64,000 bases of DNA from Anaerorhabdus furcosa (GCF_900167375.1 NZ_FUWY01000002.1:62001-126000), one strand, 5' to 3'. Shown: positions 37,181-45,723, counted from the stretch's first letter. Notes: generated by a model from the sequence alone, not told the origin. Translations and numbers: made by a program.

Positions 37181-38576
37181 TGGCATTGTTATTTTTGGTG
37201 GTACAGGAGATTTAGCATATAGAAAACTAATGCCAGCACTGTACAACTTATTTGGTACAAGTAAATTAGGAAATGACAAGATTATTGCGATAGGTAGAAG
37301 AGAATACACACAAGAGGAATATCATCATATTATTCATGAATGGATTAAACAATATTCAAGAATTAAATATGATGAGAAAACATTTTTGGAATTTTCAAAT
37401 AAAGTCTTCTATTATAAAATGAATTTCACTGAATTAGATGAGTATGAAGCATTAGCGAAATACTTTAAACAAAAAGAGATTACAAACCCCATTTTCTATT
37501 ACGCAGTAGCACCAGAATATTTTGAGGTAATTACAGATGGTGTTATGAGCATTCAAGAGTGTTGTCATGGAAGGATAATTATTGAAAAACCATTTGGTGA
37601 TTCACTTGAACAAGCAAATCAACTTAGTGAAAAACTTGAGAAGAGTTTTGGTAAAGAAAACATTTATCGAATTGATCATTATTTAGGAAAAGAAATGATT
37701 AGAAACATTGAAACGATTCGTTTTGATAATCCAATTTTCGCAAACAATTGGAATTATGAAGGAATAGAAAATGTGCAGATTCAAGCGTTAGAAGAAGTTG
37801 GTGTTGAAACGCGTGGTAATTATTATGATCATGCAGGTGCATTAAAAGATATGGTTCAAAATCATTTAATGCAAATATTAACGCTTGTTGCAATGGAGAA
37901 ACCAACTGCTGATATATCCATAAGTGATCGGCAAGTTGAGGTGTTAAAATCACTTCGATCAGTTGGTAGCTTGGTTATTGAAGACTCACTTGTGTTAGGT
38001 CAATATGAAGGATATAAGAATGAATTAAATGTAGCTTCGGATTCAAATACTGAAACTTATGCTGCGCTAAAATTATTCATTGATAATCGTCGTTGGAAAG
38101 AAGTTCCATTCTACATTAAAACAGGTAAAAAAACGGGTAGTAGAGAAATGAATGTTATTATAACATTTAAAAAAGTTAATCCAGATGTACAAGCAAATGT
38201 ACTAACGATTAAAATTCAACCCTTAGAAGGTATTAGTTTGAAGTTTAATATGAAAGAACCTGGTGATAGTGAGAAAGTTATACAAACTGAAATGGACTTT
38301 TGTCAAAGCTGTATCGCAAGAAATCGAATTAATACACCAGAAGCCTATGAAAGATTGTTGCTTCAATGTATGCAAGGTGATCAATCGTGGTTTTCAGAAT
38401 GGGGTCAAATTTATCTTAGCTGGAAATACATTGATGAGCTAAAAGAAGAATACAAAAAACAAGAACTACCTATATATGAATATGAACAAAATAGTACAGG
38501 TCCAAGAGAAGTTGATCAAATCTTGAATGATGAATCTCATGTTTGGGCGCAATCACAACTCATATGTAAAATGTAA
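37164..38576 (+). CDS. zwf: Glucose-6-phosphate 1-dehydrogenase
   Basis: The start at ATG 37164 lies inside the end of gnd after AAGGAA. The 470-residue product has the N-terminal dinucleotide loop G-G-T-G-D-L-A-Y-R-K and the active-site block R-I-D-H-Y-L-G-K-E. It feeds the pathway of pgl and gnd. The order lactonase, gnd, zwf is reversed relative to the reaction order. A terminator follows. Confidence 0.95.
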   Translation: MNGKNSGIVIFGGTGDLAYRKLMPALYNLFGTSKLGNDKIIAIGRREYTQEEYHHIIHEWIKQYSRIKYDEKTFLEFSNKVFYYKMNFTELDEYEALAKYFKQKEITNPIFYYAVAPEYFEVITDGVMSIQECCHGRIIIEKPFGDSLEQANQLSEKLEKSFGKENIYRIDHYLGKEMIRNIETIRFDNPIFANNWNYEGIENVQIQALEEVGVETRGNYYDHAGALKDMVQNHLMQILTLVAMEKPTADISISDRQVEVLKSLRSVGSLVIEDSLVLGQYEGYKNELNVASDSNTETYAALKLFIDNRRWKEVPFYIKTGKKTGSREMNVIITFKKVNPDVQANVLTIKIQPLEGISLKFNMKEPGDSEKVIQTEMDFCQSCIARNRINTPEAYERLLLQCMQGDQSWFSEWGQIYLSWKYIDELKEEYKKQELPIYEYEQNSTGPREVDQILNDESHVWAQSQLICKM

Positions 38577-38600
38577 AAAAGCATCTAGGATGCTTTTTTA
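38576..38600. terminator. Bidirectional terminator between zwf and pepD
   Basis: AAAAAGCATC-TAG-GATGCTTTTT, with T tracts in both directions. It starts at the last base of the zwf stop. Confidence 0.9.
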
Positions 38601-38604
38601 TTTT

Positions 38605-40035
38605 TTATAAATTTTCTAAATATTTACATAAGAATGTATATGTTCTATCAAATGAGGCTAAATCTAACTTTTCATCTGGAGTGTGCACATCGTAGATATT
38701 TGGTCCAATTGCAACAATATCAAGATCAGGACATTTTTCTTTGAAGATACCACATTCTAAACCGCCATGGACAGCATACATTTGAATATCTTTACCATTG
38801 TGAACTTCTTTGTATACTTTGGCCATAGTGTCTCTCATTGGACTATTGTCCATATAATCCCAAGCAGGATACCAGTTTTCAGTGATAGCGTTATACCCAA
38901 ATACCTTTGCGAGTGTTTGAATTTCATCTGCCAAATCTTGAACATATGAATCCAAGGCACCACGAACTGATAATCCAAATTCAAAAGTAGTTTCAGTTAA
39001 ATCAACAATACCTAGATTTTCAGATGAGGTAGTAAGACCTTGTAAGTGATCTGATTTATGTCTTAATCCTGTTGGAACAAGATATAAATAATCAATGATT
39101 GATTGACTAGTTTCTGCATCTACAATCGATTCAATGGTTGTAGTTTCAAGTGTAATGGTTAGACCACTATCTGTAAATTCTAATTCTTTTTTAATTTCAG
39201 TTATACATTGGTTGACGATTTCTTGGCACTTTGCATCATTGTCCATAATGAATGTTGCATCGGCTTCACGAGGAATAGCGTTGATTTTTAAACCACCTTT
39301 TAATGTGGATAATTGGATAGGGCTCTCTTTTGATAAGACATGTAGTATACGTGCGATAATCTTGTTTGAATTTCCGCGCTCCTTGTTAATTTCGGCACCT
39401 GAATGACCACCAAGCAAACCACGAACTTTTAAACTATAGCCATTTTTATTTTCTTTGGTGTGGGTGATTGGATGAGATATTGTAATATCCATTCCTCCAG
39501 CACTGCCAGTGATGGAAGAATCCTCTTCTTCACCATCAATGTTAATTAATTTTTTTGCGTTAATCAAATTCATGTCAACATTGAAAGCACCTTCCATTGT
39601 TGCCTCTTCATTTACTGTAAATAATCCGATAAGTGGTGGATGCTTTAAATTACTATCTAAAAGGACAGAAACTATATACGCAACTCCTGCACCATCATCA
39701 GCACCAAGAGTAGTTCCTTTTGCTTTAAGGAAACCATCTTCGACTACTAAATCCAATGGATCTTTAGAAAAATCATGATGGCTATCACCATTTTTTTCAT
39801 TTACCATGTCGATATGTGCTTGTAAGATAACTGCATCATGATTTTCATAACCTATACTCGCATCTTTAAAAATAATGACGTTGTTTACATTATCTTGAAT
39901 TACTTTTAAATTGTTTTCTTTTGCAATACTTACTAGATAATCACTAATTTGTTTTTCTTCACCAGATCCATGAGGTATCTTTGTTATTTCTTCAAAGATT
40001 TTTTGATAACTTTTTGTAGCGTCTAGAATAGCCAT
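38605..40035 (-). CDS. pepD: Aminoacyl-histidine dipeptidase (M20)
   Basis: A 476-residue cytoplasmic metallopeptidase of the PepD (M20C) type. Zinc ligands and catalytic residues are visible in Q-A-H-I-D-M, L-G-A-D-D-G-A-G, N-E-E-A-T-M-E-G-A, and the C-terminal H-G-G-L-E-C-G-I-F and D-V-H-T-P-D-E. It cleaves Xaa-His and other dipeptides. The start follows AGGAGG; a 47-residue peptide gene lies just upstream on the same strand. Confidence 0.95.
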   Translation of the reverse strand: MAILDATKSYQKIFEEITKIPHGSGEEKQISDYLVSIAKENNLKVIQDNVNNVIIFKDASIGYENHDAVILQAHIDMVNEKNGDSHHDFSKDPLDLVVEDGFLKAKGTTLGADDGAGVAYIVSVLLDSNLKHPPLIGLFTVNEEATMEGAFNVDMNLINAKKLINIDGEEEDSSITGSAGGMDITISHPITHTKENKNGYSLKVRGLLGGHSGAEINKERGNSNKIIARILHVLSKESPIQLSTLKGGLKINAIPREADATFIMDNDAKCQEIVNQCITEIKKELEFTDSGLTITLETTTIESIVDAETSQSIIDYLYLVPTGLRHKSDHLQGLTTSSENLGIVDLTETTFEFGLSVRGALDSYVQDLADEIQTLAKVFGYNAITENWYPAWDYMDNSPMRDTMAKVYKEVHNGKDIQMYAVHGGLECGIFKEKCPDLDIVAIGPNIYDVHTPDEKLDLASFDRTYTFLCKYLENL

Positions 40036-40053
40036 TTTGTCCTCCTATGTATT

Positions 40054-40197
40054 CTATTTATTATTGTTTGCTAGAATAGCGAGTTTTGCTTTATTGTATT
40101 TTCCTCTTTGAACTAAAAATAAAATTGGAAATACAATAGAGGATGTTGCTAGTATTACTAAACATCCCATAACAACTGATTGAAATACGATATCCAT
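40054..40197 (-). CDS. 47-residue single-span membrane peptide
   Basis: A short frame with start ATG 40197 and an AGAAGG site upstream encodes a hydrophobic core of about 25 residues followed by a basic tail (R-G-K-Y-N-K-A-K). The composition fits a small inner-membrane protein. The TAG at 40054 is 18 bases before the pepD start, so it may be co-transcribed with it. No family is recognised. Confidence 0.55.
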   Translation of the reverse strand: MDIVFQSVVMGCLVILATSSIVFPILFLVQRGKYNKAKLAILANNNK

Positions 40198-40242
40198 AGT
40201 AAACCTTCTTTCTATAATAATTATAGATTATTTCAAAGTGTC

Positions 40243-40271
40243 TTACAATTAATTAAACCAAGGGGTATAAT
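40243..40271 (+). promoter_or_regulatory. Promoter of the chromate transporter genes
   Basis: TTACAA (40243-40248) and TATAAT (40266-40271), 17 bases apart, ending 25 bases before the ATG. Confidence 0.65.
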
Positions 40272-40296
40272 GATTTAGTAAAAATGGGGGAATAAA

Positions 40297-40848
40297 ATGA
40301 AAATATATGTAGATTTATTTTGCACATGGTTTAAAATCGGACTCTTTACATTTGGTGGTGGTTATGCAATGTTACCATTAATTGAAAAAGAAATTATAGA
40401 AAAACATCATTGGGCAACACAAGATGAAGTATTAGATTATTATGCAATAGGGCAATGTACACCAGGTATTATTGCAGTTAATACTGCTACATTTATCGGG
40501 TATTATCAAAAAGGAATATTAGGTGGAATAGTAGCTACTTTAGGTGTTGTATCACCTTCAATTGTAATTATTACAATTATTGCTACTTTACTTCCAACAT
40601 TCCAAGATTTACCAGTAGTAAAACATGCATTAAGTGGAATTAGTATTGGTGTTTGTATTTTAATGGTTACATCAATTCTCAAACTTTGGAAAGGTAGTGT
40701 AAAAGATAAAGTAGGTATTTTTATTTTTTGCTTATCACTTACTATTGCCTTTATATTTAGAACCGCAACTGTTTGGGTAATTATTCTTGCAGGGGTATGT
40801 GGTTTAATTTTTTCGAATATTAAAAAACTTGAGGAGGTAGATGAATAA
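40297..40848 (+). CDS. chrA: Chromate transporter, subunit 1 (CHR family)
   Basis: A 183-residue membrane protein equal to one half of a long-form ChrA. The N-terminus has the family marker F-K-I-G-L-F-T-F-G-G-G-Y-A-M, followed by G-Q-C-T-P-G and about six spans. It forms a pair with the next gene (one-base overlap), the short-chain form of CHR transporters. Reported substrates are chromate or sulfate-like anions. Confidence 0.9.
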   Translation: MKIYVDLFCTWFKIGLFTFGGGYAMLPLIEKEIIEKHHWATQDEVLDYYAIGQCTPGIIAVNTATFIGYYQKGILGGIVATLGVVSPSIVIITIIATLLPTFQDLPVVKHALSGISIGVCILMVTSILKLWKGSVKDKVGIFIFCLSLTIAFIFRTATVWVIILAGVCGLIFSNIKKLEEVDE

Positions 40849-41399
40849 TGTTACTTCTTCAATTGATTATAGAATTCTTTAAAACAGGATTATTTGCAAT
40901 AGGTGGTGGATTAGCAACGATTCCATTCCTTTATGAAATGTCTTACAAATATGGCTGGTTTTCTATAGAAACATTAACAACGATGATTGCAATATCAGAA
41001 TCAACACCAGGAGCTATGGGTGTGAATATGGCAACTTATGTAGGAACTCATTTAGTGGGTATCGTTGGTGGAATCATTACAACTTTAAGTTTGGTTGCGC
41101 CTAGTATTATTGTGATTTGTATCATTGCAAAAATGCTTACGAAGTTTAAAGAAAGCAAAATTGTACAGGGATTATTTTATGGATTAAGACCTGCAGTCGT
41201 TGCGTTGATTGTTGTTGCATGTTCCAGTATATTCATTACTACTTTCTTCAAAGATGGATTTACCTTATCTTTTGCGGGAATAGAGTGGATTCATGTAGGT
41301 GTATTTGTGGTGTTATATGCTCTTTACCAATGGAAAAAGCCACATCCGATACTCGTGATTGTGGCTACAGGGATTCTTGGTGTATTATTTCAATTGTAA
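40848..41399 (+). CDS. Chromate transporter, subunit 2 (CHR family)
   Basis: A 183-residue partner of the upstream protein, with the matching F-K-T-G-L-F-A-I-G-G-G-L-A-T N-terminal motif and E-S-T-P-G-A-M. It starts on the last base of the upstream stop codon. Its own stop abuts the convergent CarD gene with no spacing. Confidence 0.9.
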   Translation: MLLLQLIIEFFKTGLFAIGGGLATIPFLYEMSYKYGWFSIETLTTMIAISESTPGAMGVNMATYVGTHLVGIVGGIITTLSLVAPSIIVICIIAKMLTKFKESKIVQGLFYGLRPAVVALIVVACSSIFITTFFKDGFTLSFAGIEWIHVGVFVVLYALYQWKKPHPILVIVATGILGVLFQL

Positions 41400-41894
41400 T
41401 TAATGATCAATACCTAATTGGTTAATAAGGTAAGCACGTGCTTCATCAATACTTTTATCTAGAACTACAGCTAATTGGCTATATAAAATACGTTCAGCTT
41501 CGTGGAAATATGAATCATCAACGGAGCTGATTTTTTTATTGTTATCAATACGATCTTTATTTTTTAAATAAGTTGTTTTAATGATACAAACAAGATCTTC
41601 AGCTTTATAAGATTTAAGCAAAATTTCATATTCCTTTTTAATCATTGGATCTTTTGAATCACATAAAGGAATTGATGGAATAGCTGCAAACAATTCATCA
41701 ACTTCTTTTATAGTAAGAAGATCTCTTACATTACCTGCTTTGTTTGATGCAGGGACTTGGATTTTGGTTTGGCAACCACCACTAAAGATAGGTACTAAGA
41801 TATAGTAAGGTTCCTTACTGAGTGAGTTTTTCTTAATCTCATTTACGGTACATACTTCATGTTTATAAAGCACTTTCTCTCCAACTTTATACAT
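41400..41894 (-). CDS. CarD-family transcription regulator
   Basis: A 164-residue protein. Residues 1-60 form the CarD/TRCF RNA-polymerase-interacting domain (VGEKVLYKHEVCTVNEI, then Y-Y-I-L-V-P-I); the helical C-terminus would bind promoter DNA. CarD proteins stabilise open complexes at selected promoters. It is 164 residues long, standard for the family. It has its own promoter and a hairpin at the very 5' end of its mRNA. Confidence 0.88.
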   Translation of the reverse strand: MYKVGEKVLYKHEVCTVNEIKKNSLSKEPYYILVPIFSGGCQTKIQVPASNKAGNVRDLLTIKEVDELFAAIPSIPLCDSKDPMIKKEYEILLKSYKAEDLVCIIKTTYLKNKDRIDNNKKISSVDDSYFHEAERILYSQLAVVLDKSIDEARAYLINQLGIDH

Positions 41895-41900
41895 AATAAC

Positions 41901-41981
41901 CCTCCTTGTAAATAGAACGAGTAGCTAAATAACTGGACTTACGCCTGAATTAGCTACTCGGTTTATATTCTTATTATAGCA
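41901..41981 (-). promoter_or_regulatory. CarD leader: extended -10 promoter and 11-bp hairpin
   Basis: On the minus strand, TGCTATAAT (41973-41981) predicts a start near 41966. Six bases later, CGAGTAGCTAA and its perfect complement (41950-41960 and 41918-41928) form an 11-bp stem around a 21-base loop, which itself can fold (GGC-GTAA-GTCC). AGGAGG follows at 41901-41906. The stem is too stable to be chance and lacks a T tract, so it is not a terminator. Confidence 0.6.
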
Positions 41982-42025
41982 CAAATTAAGGTTAAATGCA
42001 TGCGGGAGGGTTATGGGTGTCTAAA

Positions 42026-43519
42026 CTAAAGAGATTTTGATTTATAAACTGATATTCCATTTAGGTATGTTTCGACAACTTTGGTACTTTCAATTGTTAT
42101 GTTTAAATCGAGTAAATCTTGATTTAGAATGACAAAATTTGCCTTTTTTCCTATAGTGAGTGAGCCTTGATCAAGTAATCCAACAATGTTTGCTGCATTG
42201 ATTGTATAGCAATCAATTGCTTCTTGAATAGATATTTTTTCTTGAACTCCAGTTTCGATATCATTATAGCTCTTTCTATTGCAACTAGATGCAATTCCTA
42301 TGAATGGATTATATGCATCAGACCAAGAAGTAGCAGGTGCATCACTAGAAAAAGCAAGTGGAATTTGATGATTTAATATTGATTTATATGGATAACAATA
42401 AGCTTTGAATTCATCACCTAAGTTTTTTAGATAACTTTCTATCTCTGCATACATAAAGATAGGTTGAGAAACAATAGCAACATGGTTCTTCGATGTAAGT
42501 TCTAATAATTCTTTGTTTGTGATTGTATAATGTTCTAAACGTACAGAAGGAATATCCAACCAATCATCATTTTTGTGCTTTAAAATCGTTCGAATTGCTT
42601 CATCTCCCATAGCATGTGCAATAAGTTGAAGATGATTTTTTCTTGCCAAATCATATGCGTTTTTTATGTCACTATCATTTATGGTACATAATCCGACATT
42701 TTGGCTATTTTTATAAGGAATACTACACCAAGCTGTTTGGCCACTAATACTTCCATCAGCAAGTATTTTAATCCCTTGTAATTTTATGTGGGGTTGTGTT
42801 GGCTTGGGCAGGTGATCAAGCTGTTTTATTGATTGATAGTCATAAGAAAATAATATAGTTTGTTTAACTGCGCCGTTAAATGAATCATAAATTTGAAGAG
42901 ATTCAGGTGTACCTAGCATTTCGGAGATTGTCGTAATTCCTTTTGATATGCAATCTTCACTAAGTTTCTTCAAATTGATTTGAATTTCTTCAATAGAAAG
43001 ACTTGGAATCTTCTTGAATGCTTCAAATTTATCAGTTTCTTTTAATATGCCATCATGATGAGTTGGATCAAATCCTAAGACTTGCAATGCTTTTGTGTTG
43101 CACATACAAATGTGATTGCATGTTCTTTCAATGACTACAGGTTTTGTTGTACATGCGCGATCTAGATCATCTTTACTACAAAGTCGATGTTCTTTTATTT
43201 TTCCTTCGTCAAATCCCCAACCAAGAATCCAATCATTAGAAGTTCTTCTTTTTATTTCGGCTAGACAATCTTCGATAGAATAAATAAGCGGGGGTAAGCA
43301 TGCGAATTTATTGAGATTCTCGGCAATCCAAAGTGGATGCATATGGATATCAAAAAACGAGGGACAAACAAATTTTCCTTTAGCATCAATAAGTTGATCG
43401 CCTTCTAAATTGTTTTTTGATATCGCAATGATTTTATCGTGTTCAAAAGACATGCTTTTGGCTATTGGCATGTCTTTGTTAGCGGTATATATTTTTGCGT
43501 TAATTATTGTTGTTTTCAT
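42026..43519 (-). CDS. Amidohydrolase family protein (YtcJ-like)
   Basis: A 497-residue metal-dependent hydrolase. The D-I-H-M-H metal motif, the central L-A-D-G-S-I-S-G, the H-A-M-G-D-E and R-L-E-H-Y histidine motifs, and S-S-D-A-P-A near the C-terminus match the amidohydrolase-3 subgroup. The protein is cytosolic. The substrate is unknown. Its stop and the preceding gene are separated by 35 bases. Confidence 0.88.
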   Translation of the reverse strand: MKTTIINAKIYTANKDMPIAKSMSFEHDKIIAISKNNLEGDQLIDAKGKFVCPSFFDIHMHPLWIAENLNKFACLPPLIYSIEDCLAEIKRRTSNDWILGWGFDEGKIKEHRLCSKDDLDRACTTKPVVIERTCNHICMCNTKALQVLGFDPTHHDGILKETDKFEAFKKIPSLSIEEIQINLKKLSEDCISKGITTISEMLGTPESLQIYDSFNGAVKQTILFSYDYQSIKQLDHLPKPTQPHIKLQGIKILADGSISGQTAWCSIPYKNSQNVGLCTINDSDIKNAYDLARKNHLQLIAHAMGDEAIRTILKHKNDDWLDIPSVRLEHYTITNKELLELTSKNHVAIVSQPIFMYAEIESYLKNLGDEFKAYCYPYKSILNHQIPLAFSSDAPATSWSDAYNPFIGIASSCNRKSYNDIETGVQEKISIQEAIDCYTINAANIVGLLDQGSLTIGKKANFVILNQDLLDLNITIESTKVVETYLNGISVYKSKSL

Positions 43520-43554
43520 AACTTTATTTTACGCTTTTATTTTTAAAATGGAAC

Positions 43555-44052
43555 TTATTCAATGCAATTTAAGATTGTTTTTTCTAGGTTGATTAAGTCA
43601 TTTGCGTCAGGATGAGATAGTGCTCGATCAAAGTTATCAATGAGATTTTTTGCTTTTTCTGGATCGTTGGCAAACATTGTACTGTATCGTTCGCGGACAA
43701 TCATTGGCATTTTACCTTGGCAAATAAAAGATCCAAGAACAGAACATGAAGGATTTATATTTTTTTGAATCCTCTCACTTAAATCTAAAAAATATTGTTC
43801 ACTTTCACCAAACCCACAAGTCCCAAATAGGAAAATCTTTTTGTCTTCGATATCTTTAAGAAATAGTTGGATTTCTTCTGAACATGTTCCTTTGTCGATC
43901 CATGTACCAATGAATAGAAGATCTGCATCTTTTGCGATGACATTGGGTTTGCCATAATAGATGCAATCATCTTGAGGTAAAATTTCTTTAAGATGGTTTG
44001 CTAATTGTTCGGTATTTCCAGTTTTACTTGAATAAATGATAGAATATTTCAT
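43555..44052 (-). CDS. bilS: Flavodoxin-like protein, possible BilS partner of the OYE reductase
   Basis: A 165-residue flavodoxin-fold protein with the FMN phosphate loop S-S-K-T-G-N-T (residues 8-14), F-I-G-T-W-I-D-K-G and F-G-T-C-G-F. It lacks the long insert of long-chain flavodoxins. It lies three bases behind the OYE-type reductase and could pass electrons to it. In the described gut bilirubin reductase operons, the flavodoxin-like protein is called BilS; this name here is by analogy. Confidence 0.75.
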   Translation of the reverse strand: MKYSIIYSSKTGNTEQLANHLKEILPQDDCIYYGKPNVIAKDADLLFIGTWIDKGTCSEEIQLFLKDIEDKKIFLFGTCGFGESEQYFLDLSERIQKNINPSCSVLGSFICQGKMPMIVRERYSTMFANDPEKAKNLIDNFDRALSHPDANDLINLEKTILNCIE

Positions 44053-44055
44053 TTT

Positions 44056-45018
44056 CTAATTCTCCTTTTCATAAATGCAGTGAACACCTTTGTGCTCCTG
44101 CATGCCACCTAAGCATTTTTTATTACAGCGAACACAAGTATGAATTTGATCAGCTTGATTGTTAATGACTTTGTTCACCCAGTTTGGATCTGCGATTAAT
44201 TGTCTGCTCATTGCAGCAAGTTCAAAGCGATCCTCACTTATGCTCTTCTCGATGAATTCAGGATGTACTAAGCCACCAACGGCAGCACAAGGTAATTTGG
44301 TATATTTGCGGACTTCATCAACATAAGGTAGAAAACATCCTTCTTGATTGAAATATGGATGATTATAGGGTGGAATACAATCACTTAATTCACTATGATT
44401 TGCAAGTGCTATATGAAAACTTGTAACACCTGCCTTCTCTAATAGTGGTACAAAGGTAGAACACTCTTCAAGCAGTACGCCAGCATTGCCGTAATGAGGA
44501 TTTTCTTGTCTAATAGCTAGTTTATAATCGATTGGAACTGTTGGTACTGCTTCATGAACTGCCTCGATTGATTCAATGGCGAATCTTGCTCGATTTTCAA
44601 TGCTTCCACCATATTCATCAGTTCTTTGATTAAAAACTGTGGATGAGAAACTACCACACATGCGATCACCATGAATTTGAATCATATCAAATCCTGCTTT
44701 TACTGCTAGTTTTGCGGCATCGCCGAATGAGGAAGTAATTTCTTTTACTTTTGAAGTGGGAAGTTCATTAATTAATACCTTTACTTGATCATTTAATAAC
44801 TTTCTTAAATCATTTGGTGTAATTTTCTTTGTCAGTATTCCAGGAATATATTTAATCATTCCTTTAAAATTACTATCTGATTTATGTAACTGAGCACTAA
44901 GTAAGCAATTCTCTTTGTGTACTAGGTCAGCTAATTCTTTGTAATAGTTAAATCCTGCTTTTTGATGAAGTGATAAGTGGCCTTTTTTAGATACAGGAAC
45001 ATCTCCGATAATAATCAT
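44056..45018 (-). CDS. bilR: OYE-family reductase resembling bilirubin reductase BilR (5' end disrupted)
   Basis: From the first standard start (ATG 45018) the product is 320 residues, an OYE/TIM-barrel reductase with a [4Fe-4S]-type cluster near the C-terminus (Cys295, Cys298, Cys302, Cys314) but no NAD/FAD domain. In place of the usual H-G-A-H active-site loop it has I-H-G-D-R-M-C-G, where Asp118-Arg119 match the Asp-Arg pair reported for BilR. The same frame continues upstream with clear OYE sequence (T-L-K-N-R-I-I-F-A-P-T-T-L-G) that carries the FMN strand but has no ATG, GTG or TTG. A one-base shift in a C4 run at 45136-45139 would link it to ATG 45145. Confidence 0.7.
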   Translation of the reverse strand: MIIIGDVPVSKKGHLSLHQKAGFNYYKELADLVHKENCLLSAQLHKSDSNFKGMIKYIPGILTKKITPNDLRKLLNDQVKVLINELPTSKVKEITSSFGDAAKLAVKAGFDMIQIHGDRMCGSFSSTVFNQRTDEYGGSIENRARFAIESIEAVHEAVPTVPIDYKLAIRQENPHYGNAGVLLEECSTFVPLLEKAGVTSFHIALANHSELSDCIPPYNHPYFNQEGCFLPYVDEVRKYTKLPCAAVGGLVHPEFIEKSISEDRFELAAMSRQLIADPNWVNKVINNQADQIHTCVRCNKKCLGGMQEHKGVHCIYEKEN

Positions 45019-45103
45019 TGCACTTCCACCTCGAGCAATTTCTTGTATTTTTTTAAAGTACTCTTCTTTTTTTAGACCTAGCGTTGTTGGTGCAAATATA
45101 ATT

Positions 45104-45574
45104 CTATTTTTTAATGTTACATTTCCTATGGTTAAGGGGTTGCATATTTGGTTGTACGTAATGGTCGCCTTCTTTCAATAATGAATCCAATGTTTGCAAA
45201 AAATCTTGTTTTTCTTTTTTTGAAAAATCCTTTAAGATGTGATTATCCCATGCGGAAAATAGATTATGTCCTATCTTAAAAGCTTCTTCACCTTGTTTGG
45301 TTAACTTGAGTATATGGGCTCTGCGATCATCAGGGTTAACATCTTGTAAAACAAAGCCACTATTTTCAAGTTTAGTTAATGTCCGATTCGTATGACCTGC
45401 ATCCATGTGTAACCGTTCACTCAATTCTGAAGGTGAACAGTTTGGGTGTTTACCGATATAAAGAATAAAAAAGAATAGTCCTTGAGTTAATCCCAATTTC
45501 TGTAGTTCAGAACTGCAATATTCTTTGAAATCTTTTCTTAATACGGTTACATAATAAGCTAACGTCTTTTCCAT
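45104..45574 (-). CDS. bilQ: MarR-family regulator, possible BilQ
   Basis: The start at 45574 is chosen for its GGAGAAG site; the longer upstream frame has none. The 156-residue protein has a MarR winged helix (AGHTNRTLTKLENSGFVLQDVNPDDRRAHILKLT). The C-terminal 12-15 residues are encoded in the region that overlaps the start of the reductase in another frame. The operon order MarR, OYE, flavodoxin equals that of bilQRS. A perfect inverted repeat overlaps its promoter. Confidence 0.82.
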   Translation of the reverse strand: MEKTLAYYVTVLRKDFKEYCSSELQKLGLTQGLFFFILYIGKHPNCSPSELSERLHMDAGHTNRTLTKLENSGFVLQDVNPDDRRAHILKLTKQGEEAFKIGHNLFSAWDNHILKDFSKKEKQDFLQTLDSLLKEGDHYVQPNMQPLNHRKCNIKK

Positions 45575-45586
45575 ATTTCTTCTCCT

Positions 45587-45631
45587 ATACTTGACTAAAT
45601 CAAGTATATTCCTAGTTTTATATTTTGTCAA
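45587..45631 (-). promoter_or_regulatory. Promoter and MarR operator of the bilQRS-like operon
   Basis: On the minus strand, TTGACA (45626-45631) and TATACT (45603-45608) are 17 bases apart, close to consensus. The perfect repeat ATACTTGA-N5-TCAAGTAT (45587-45607) overlaps the -10 box and start point, a position that blocks polymerase when bound. Autorepression by the MarR protein is likely. Confidence 0.8.
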
Positions 45632-45723
45632 AATTTCATTATACAAAAAAATGTAGAATCGATTTTCAAAGATTGTATAGTAAGAGTGTAAATGGTATCA
45701 TTAAGGAGGAAAAAGGTGATATT

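Noticed and set aside
45097-45136. Programmed ribosomal frameshift from the MarR gene into the reductase
   Set aside because: The reductase frame is +1 to the MarR frame and the A6 run at the MarR stop does not fit the classic -1 slippery pattern. A mutation or slippage in the C4 run is simpler.
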